From Streptomyces sp. H27-H1 (GTDB taxonomy: Bacteria; Actinomycetota; Actinomycetes; Streptomycetales; Streptomycetaceae), in NCBI RefSeq assembly GCF_026627445.1, contig NZ_JAPNLJ010000018.1, positions 86,362-150,361 of the forward strand: a stretch of 64,000 nt of DNA. The letters run 5' to 3'. Numbering within the stretch: the first letter of the stretch is position 1; each line of letters starts with the position of its first letter. Positions 60,552 through 64,000 of the stretch are shown here, one piece after another. A program made the translations under genes and the position numbers. The notes beneath the pieces were generated by a model. It saw nothing but the letters and a program-made list of their open reading frames with translations. It had not been told where the DNA came from and ran no database searches.

Positions 60552-61262
60552 TCAGATCCAGCCCTCCAGCGATGCCATGAAGCCGTCGAAGTCGTCCCGG
60601 TGGATGGTGTGCCCGGCGCCCGCGACCGAGCGGACCTCGAAGCCGCGCTCCTCGAGGACCGCGGCGCGTTCCGGTGAGATCAGGAAGCTCGGATCGGCCA
60701 GCTGTACGAGGGACGGCACCACCGGCGCGGCCGGCAGCAGGTCCGTGCCCATCAGCGGGGTCAGGCTGAAGGCGGTCGCCTCGTCCCAGACGGCCAGGGT
60801 GGCCAGCTCGATGTCGACGTCGATCTCCTCCCAGCGCGGGTTCATGGCCTGGATCTGCTCCTTGGGCGCGGCCTTGAACCGGGCGAACACCTCGGGTCCG
60901 AAGCCCGGTTCGGGGGCGTCCAGGTGCCAGGCCGGATCCGAGAAGACGGCGCGCTGCGGCTTCAGGCGGGCGATGGAGTTCGCGAGGGTCAGGCCGCCGA
61001 GGGAGTGGCCGATGGCGAGCTCGGCGCCGGCCGGGAGCGTTTCGGCCACGTCGTCGGCGAAGGCCTCCGGGCTGTACTCGCCCCGGCCGCTGATGCCGTG
61101 GCCACGCAGGTCCACGGCGATGGCACGGTAGCCGCGCTCGGCGAGGGCGGGGCCGACCCGGCGCCAGGTCCGGTGGTCGGCCATGATCCCGTGGATCAGG
61201 AGGGCGACGCGGTCGCCTTCGCCCCAGGTGTGGGTGTGGAGCTGCACGGTGGTGCCTTTCAT
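60552..61262 (-). CDS. Alpha/beta-fold hydrolase
   Basis: A 236-residue protein from ATG 61262. VALLIHGIMADHRTWRRVGP holds the oxyanion HG, YRAIAVDLRGHGISGRG the next strand, LAIGHSLGGLTLA the nucleophile elbow with Ser in GHSLG, and SVAGAGHTIHRDDF the catalytic His. It likely hydrolyses an ester or amide of unknown identity. The upstream MFS frame runs straight through this start without stopping, and the Shine-Dalgarno sequence is poor. Confidence 0.92.
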   Translation of the reverse strand: MKGTTVQLHTHTWGEGDRVALLIHGIMADHRTWRRVGPALAERGYRAIAVDLRGHGISGRGEYSPEAFADDVAETLPAGAELAIGHSLGGLTLANSIARLKPQRAVFSDPAWHLDAPEPGFGPEVFARFKAAPKEQIQAMNPRWEEIDVDIELATLAVWDEATAFSLTPLMGTDLLPAAPVVPSLVQLADPSFLISPERAAVLEERGFEVRSVAGAGHTIHRDDFDGFMASLEGWI

Positions 61263-62424
61263 CGTGGCCGCCGCTCACGGACACGATCACCGAGGCGATG
61301 AAGGGGGCGACGATCTGCGGGCCGGCGTTGGCGATGTTGAGTACGCCCATGTCGCGGGCGGCGTCCTCCGCCTTGGGGAGCACCATCGTCACCAGTGCGG
61401 TGTCCACGGCCATGTAGCAGCCGAACGCGAGGCCGTTGATCGCGGCGAAGGCCAGCATGGCCGTCCAGCTGGTCGACAGGGCCGGGATCACCAGTGCGAT
61501 GGCGGACAGCAGGGCGGAGGCGCCGACGAAGAGCTTGCGACGGTCGTACTTGTCCGAGAGCCATCCGCCGAGGACGGTGGAGACGACCATCGCCACGCTC
61601 GTCAGCGGCATCAGGATGGCCACCGCGGCCTCCGGCTTCATGCCAACGGGCAGCACGGTGTGGTCCTGGAGGATGTACAGCTGGTAGCCGCTCACCGCGA
61701 AGTATCCGAGGACCAGCAGGGCCCGGCCGATGAACGCCCAGCGGAAGTCGTGGTCCCGGAGGGCGCTCGCGAAGGCGGCCAGCTGCTCCTTGACCGGCAT
61801 CGAGGCCTTGGCCGGGCGGCGCTGCTCGCGGGTGCACGTGGTGAACAGGACGGCGGCGCCGGCGACGAGCGCGCCGAAGATCAGGTATCCGGTGCGGTAG
61901 TCGTCCGAGAAGGCGGCACCGATCAGGGCGCCGATGGTGGAGCCCAGCGGCAGGCCGAGGCCTACGGCGGCGGAGGCCTTGCCCCGGGCGCTCATGGGCA
62001 CCCGGTCGGGGACCACGGAGGTGATGGCGGCCTGGTAGATGTTCATCACGGCCTGCCCGAGGCACCAGGCGATGGTGATGAGCAGGATCGTGTTCGCGGC
62101 GCCGAGCAGGAACATCGCCGGTATCGCGGCGAGCCCACCGCCCAGGATCCAGGGGTTGCGCCGTCCGCTGCGGTCGGACAGGGCGCCCGCGACCGGGTTG
62201 AAGACCGTCGCGAAGATCGCCGAGACCCCTGCGATCAGGCCGAAGTTGGCGACCTTGTTCGCCGCGTCGATGTCTTCGACCTGGAGTGCGAGGAGTACGC
62301 CGGCGACGCCGATGTAGAGCGCGTACATGGCGCCGTTGCTGACGAGCAGCAGGGGAAGCAGGCCGCGCCCGGGAGCGGGGGCGTCGGGGGTGGCGGCGGC
62401 GGTGCCGGGGGAGGAAAGGGCCAC
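61263..62424 (-). pseudogene. MFS transporter truncated after helix 11
   Basis: GTG 62424 with GGAGGGCACC upstream starts a 386-residue MFS protein of the sugar-symporter-like type. Eleven helices are seen, with GALSDRSGRRNPWILGGG and GGWLSDKYDRRKLFVGA as loop motifs. After APFIASVIVSVSGG the expected last helix is missing; the frame runs on into Arg/Pro/His-rich nonsense through the whole hydrolase gene to a stop at 60415 (669 residues in total). A deletion joining this gene to the hydrolase explains this best. Confidence 0.75.
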
Positions 62425-62486
62425 GGTGCCCTCCTGGGCAGTCTGGGAAGGGATGAGGGGTACGGGAGTGGTGCGAGGGGTGTGAG

Positions 62487-62526
62487 GGGTGGTGCCGAGA
62501 AGAGGTGGGGAAGGGTGGTGCCGAGA
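62487..62526. repeat. Short direct repeat upstream of the MFS gene
   Basis: GGGTGGTGCCGAGA occurs at 62487-62500 and 62513-62526 in a purine-rich stretch of about 100 bases. It lies in the 332-base divergent region between MFS and LacI genes. Confidence 0.5.
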
Positions 62527-62657
62527 GGGGCGGGGAGGGGTGCGCGCCGCCCTGTCGCGACGGCGGGGGTGCGACGGAACACGACAGGACGACGGCACGA
62601 CTGGACACGGCACGGGCACGTGCGGAAACACCCTTGGCGAGGCTGGGGTGACCTCTG

Positions 62658-62686
62658 GGTTACACGTGTCAGTGAAGCGTGTAACC
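62658..62686. promoter_or_regulatory. Candidate operator for the LacI regulator
   Basis: GGTTACACG (62658-62666) and CGTGTAACC (62678-62686) are perfect nine-base complements separated by 11 bases; half-site centres are 20 bases apart. The repeat lies between the divergent MFS/hydrolase and LacI genes, 71 bases before the LacI ATG. Confidence 0.65.
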
Positions 62687-62756
62687 ACTGTGTAGCATTG
62701 GTTTCCGGCCATCCGCTAGCCCCTGGGTACAACCGGTCTGGAAAGATGCCACGGCA

Positions 62757-63791
62757 ATGTCACAGTCATCGAAGCCGCCGAAGCCCCCCACGCCGCCGTC
62801 ACCGCCGCCGCCCGTCCCGACCAGCGCGGACGTGGCCCGTCTCGCCGGTGTGTCGCGCGCGACGGTCTCGTACGTCCTGAACAACGCGGAGGCCGTACGC
62901 ATCAGCGAGCCGACCCGCCGCAAGGTGCGCGAGGCCGCCGAGGAGCTCGGCTACGTCCCCCACGCGGCCGCCCGCAGTCTGCGCGCAGGACACACCCGCA
63001 TCGTGCTGCTGCCCACCTCCCACGTGCCGGTCGGCCCGCTCTACAGCACCTTCCTCAACGAGTTGCAGTGGGCGCTGCGAGGCCTCGACTACACGGTGGT
63101 CCAGTACGGCAGCCTCGGCCTCAGCGGTGACGAGGCCGCCCGCGCCTGGGCCGAACTGCGGCCGGTCGCGGTGATCTCCCTCGGCGAGATCGCCCTGTCG
63201 GCCCACAACGTGGCCACGCTCAAGCGGGCCGGGGCGCGCGCGGTGCTTACGGTGGGGCCGCAGAGCGTTCCCGGGGCGCACGCCCTGGTCATGGACCAGG
63301 CGGAGGTCGGCGCGCGGGCGGCGGAGCACCTGGTGGAGCGGGGCCGACGGCGGATCGGCGTGGTCGTTCCCGAGGAGGCGGGGCTGGAACTGTTCTCAGC
63401 GCCCCGGCTGGAGGGCGCGCGGTCCGTGCCGGGGGCGGAGGTCGTGGCCCTGCCGATGGCCTACTCGGAGGAGTCGGCGGCGGCACTGGCGCAGCGGTGG
63501 GGGTCGCTGGGGCTGGACGCGGCGTTCGCATACAACGACGAGTACGCGATGCTGCTGATGCGGGCCTTCCAGGACGAGGGGCTGCGGGTGCCGCAGGACG
63601 TGGCCGTCATGGGCGCCGACGACCTGCTGATCGGCCGGCTGCTGCGGCCGAGGCTCAGCACGGTACGGCTCGAGATGCCGACGGGGGAGCGGCTGGCTGG
63701 TCTGGTGGACCAGGCGGTACGGGAACCATCGGCGGTGGTACGCAGGCACGACCTGATGGCGGCGGTGACGCTGCCGCGGGATTCGACATGA
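62757..63791 (+). CDS. LacI family transcriptional regulator
   Basis: A 344-residue protein from ATG 62757. A Pro/Ser-rich lead of about 20 residues precedes the DNA-binding part TSADVARLAGVSRATVSYVL with the hinge helix PHAAARSLRAGHTRIVLLP. The periplasmic-binding-like sensor follows, ending RLSTVRLEMPTGERLAGLV. It probably responds to a sugar or a small ligand and controls the divergent MFS-hydrolase pair through the inverted repeat. The loss of the MFS terminus may have left it with a partly broken regulon. Confidence 0.94.
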   Translation: MSQSSKPPKPPTPPSPPPPVPTSADVARLAGVSRATVSYVLNNAEAVRISEPTRRKVREAAEELGYVPHAAARSLRAGHTRIVLLPTSHVPVGPLYSTFLNELQWALRGLDYTVVQYGSLGLSGDEAARAWAELRPVAVISLGEIALSAHNVATLKRAGARAVLTVGPQSVPGAHALVMDQAEVGARAAEHLVERGRRRIGVVVPEEAGLELFSAPRLEGARSVPGAEVVALPMAYSEESAAALAQRWGSLGLDAAFAYNDEYAMLLMRAFQDEGLRVPQDVAVMGADDLLIGRLLRPRLSTVRLEMPTGERLAGLVDQAVREPSAVVRRHDLMAAVTLPRDST

Positions 63792-64000
63792 GCGGGTGCC
63801 TCCGCTCCGGCCGGAGCGCGGCCACCCCGGCCCCGGGCCGCGACTGAACCCCGCGAGGCGTCGGGCGGCGACGGGCGCGCCGGTGCGGCGGCCGCTCGCG
63901 GCCGGAGCGGGCCCCGAGCGGCCGGGGCCCGAGCGGAGCGCGGCCGACCGGGGCCGGTAGGCGCAGGTCGGGGCCTCGATGGGGGCTGGGGGGCGTTGAC
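63792..64000. other. GC-rich end of window, no gene seen
   Basis: The 209 bases after the LacI stop hold many GC-rich inverted repeats, for example GGGCCCC and GGGGCCC around an eight-base loop near 63913, which would serve as a terminator. I see no supported reading frame. Confidence 0.4.

Noticed and set aside
60415..61262. The 280-codon Arg/Pro-rich extension of the MFS protein as a genuine domain
   Set aside because: It is entirely the alternative frame of the alpha/beta hydrolase, which has complete catalytic motifs.
63788..63847. Short ATGA-coupled frame after the LacI gene
   Set aside because: Nineteen codons, no conserved feature, and a GC-rich hairpin region follows; more likely chance.

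Overview
This window reads as chromosomal DNA of a high-GC actinomycete, almost certainly a Streptomyces or a close relative. The basis is very high GC, frequent GTG starts, many 4-base ATGA/GTGA stop-start overlaps, the gene families present (DUF574 methyltransferase, RsbU/SpoIIE phosphatase with its own kinase domain, class F sortase, Rpf-like hydrolase, mycobacterial-type LysX, egtABCD) and a DasR-like operator. I see no rRNA, tRNA, CRISPR array, prophage or secondary-metabolite cluster. It is mostly housekeeping and cell-surface DNA.

Layout. 1-7.4 kb: end of a FadH-type dienoyl-CoA reductase, a thioesterase and MFS pair, a DeoR regulator facing a galT-galK operon without galE, panD, a GNAT gene and a racemase-like gene. 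7.4-17.8 kb: 6-phosphogluconate dehydrogenase, an Rpf-LysM-M23 wall hydrolase overlapped by a convergent DMT transporter gene, a zinc-ribbon SDR, an unassigned 58-residue peptide gene, an epimerase, and a yndJ-DUF1990-LMF operon behind palindromic operators. 17.8-27.6 kb: lipoprotein, RsbU-type phosphatase/kinase, Fpg/Nei glycosylase, an ECF sigma factor divergent from a CapA lipoprotein, DUF4328. 27.6-37 kb: USP, lysX, then a surface block (polysaccharide deacetylase, class F sortase, two similar secreted proteins with C-terminal anchors, DUF4239, a Gly/Pro-rich wall-spanning protein). 37-43 kb: methyltransferase translationally coupled to a PAS-GGDEF-EAL protein whose 3' end is tandemly duplicated, FAD monooxygenase with divergent TetR, LysR. 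43-52.7 kb: a MITE-like element, sdhCAB, histidine phosphatase, cupin, UvrA-like protein, a frameshifted LLM oxidoreductase, HAD phosphatase, dodecin. 52.8-64 kb: a solute-binding lipoprotein behind a DasR-like operator, the wreck of a plsC gene, egtABCD with a divergent PARG-like gene, a PemK/MazF-like gene, an alpha/beta hydrolase abutting an MFS gene that lost its last helix, and a LacI regulator.

How the genes fit together. Clear functional units are galactose utilisation (galTK), succinate dehydrogenase (sdhCAB) and ergothioneine synthesis (egtABCD, all overlapping). Likely local regulatory pairs are DeoR/galTK, TetR/FAD monooxygenase and LacI/MFS-hydrolase, each with a visible inverted repeat or AT-rich intergenic promoter region. 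The 31-37 kb block looks like a cell-surface module. Points most worth a second look are the 58-residue peptide, the MITE between lysR and sdhC, the 126-bp duplication behind the c-di-GMP gene, the methyltransferase/c-di-GMP coupling, the twin TTGAAC palindromes, the DasR-like site, and several broken genes (plsC remnant, LLM oxidoreductase, MFS). Some of the breaks could be sequencing indels.
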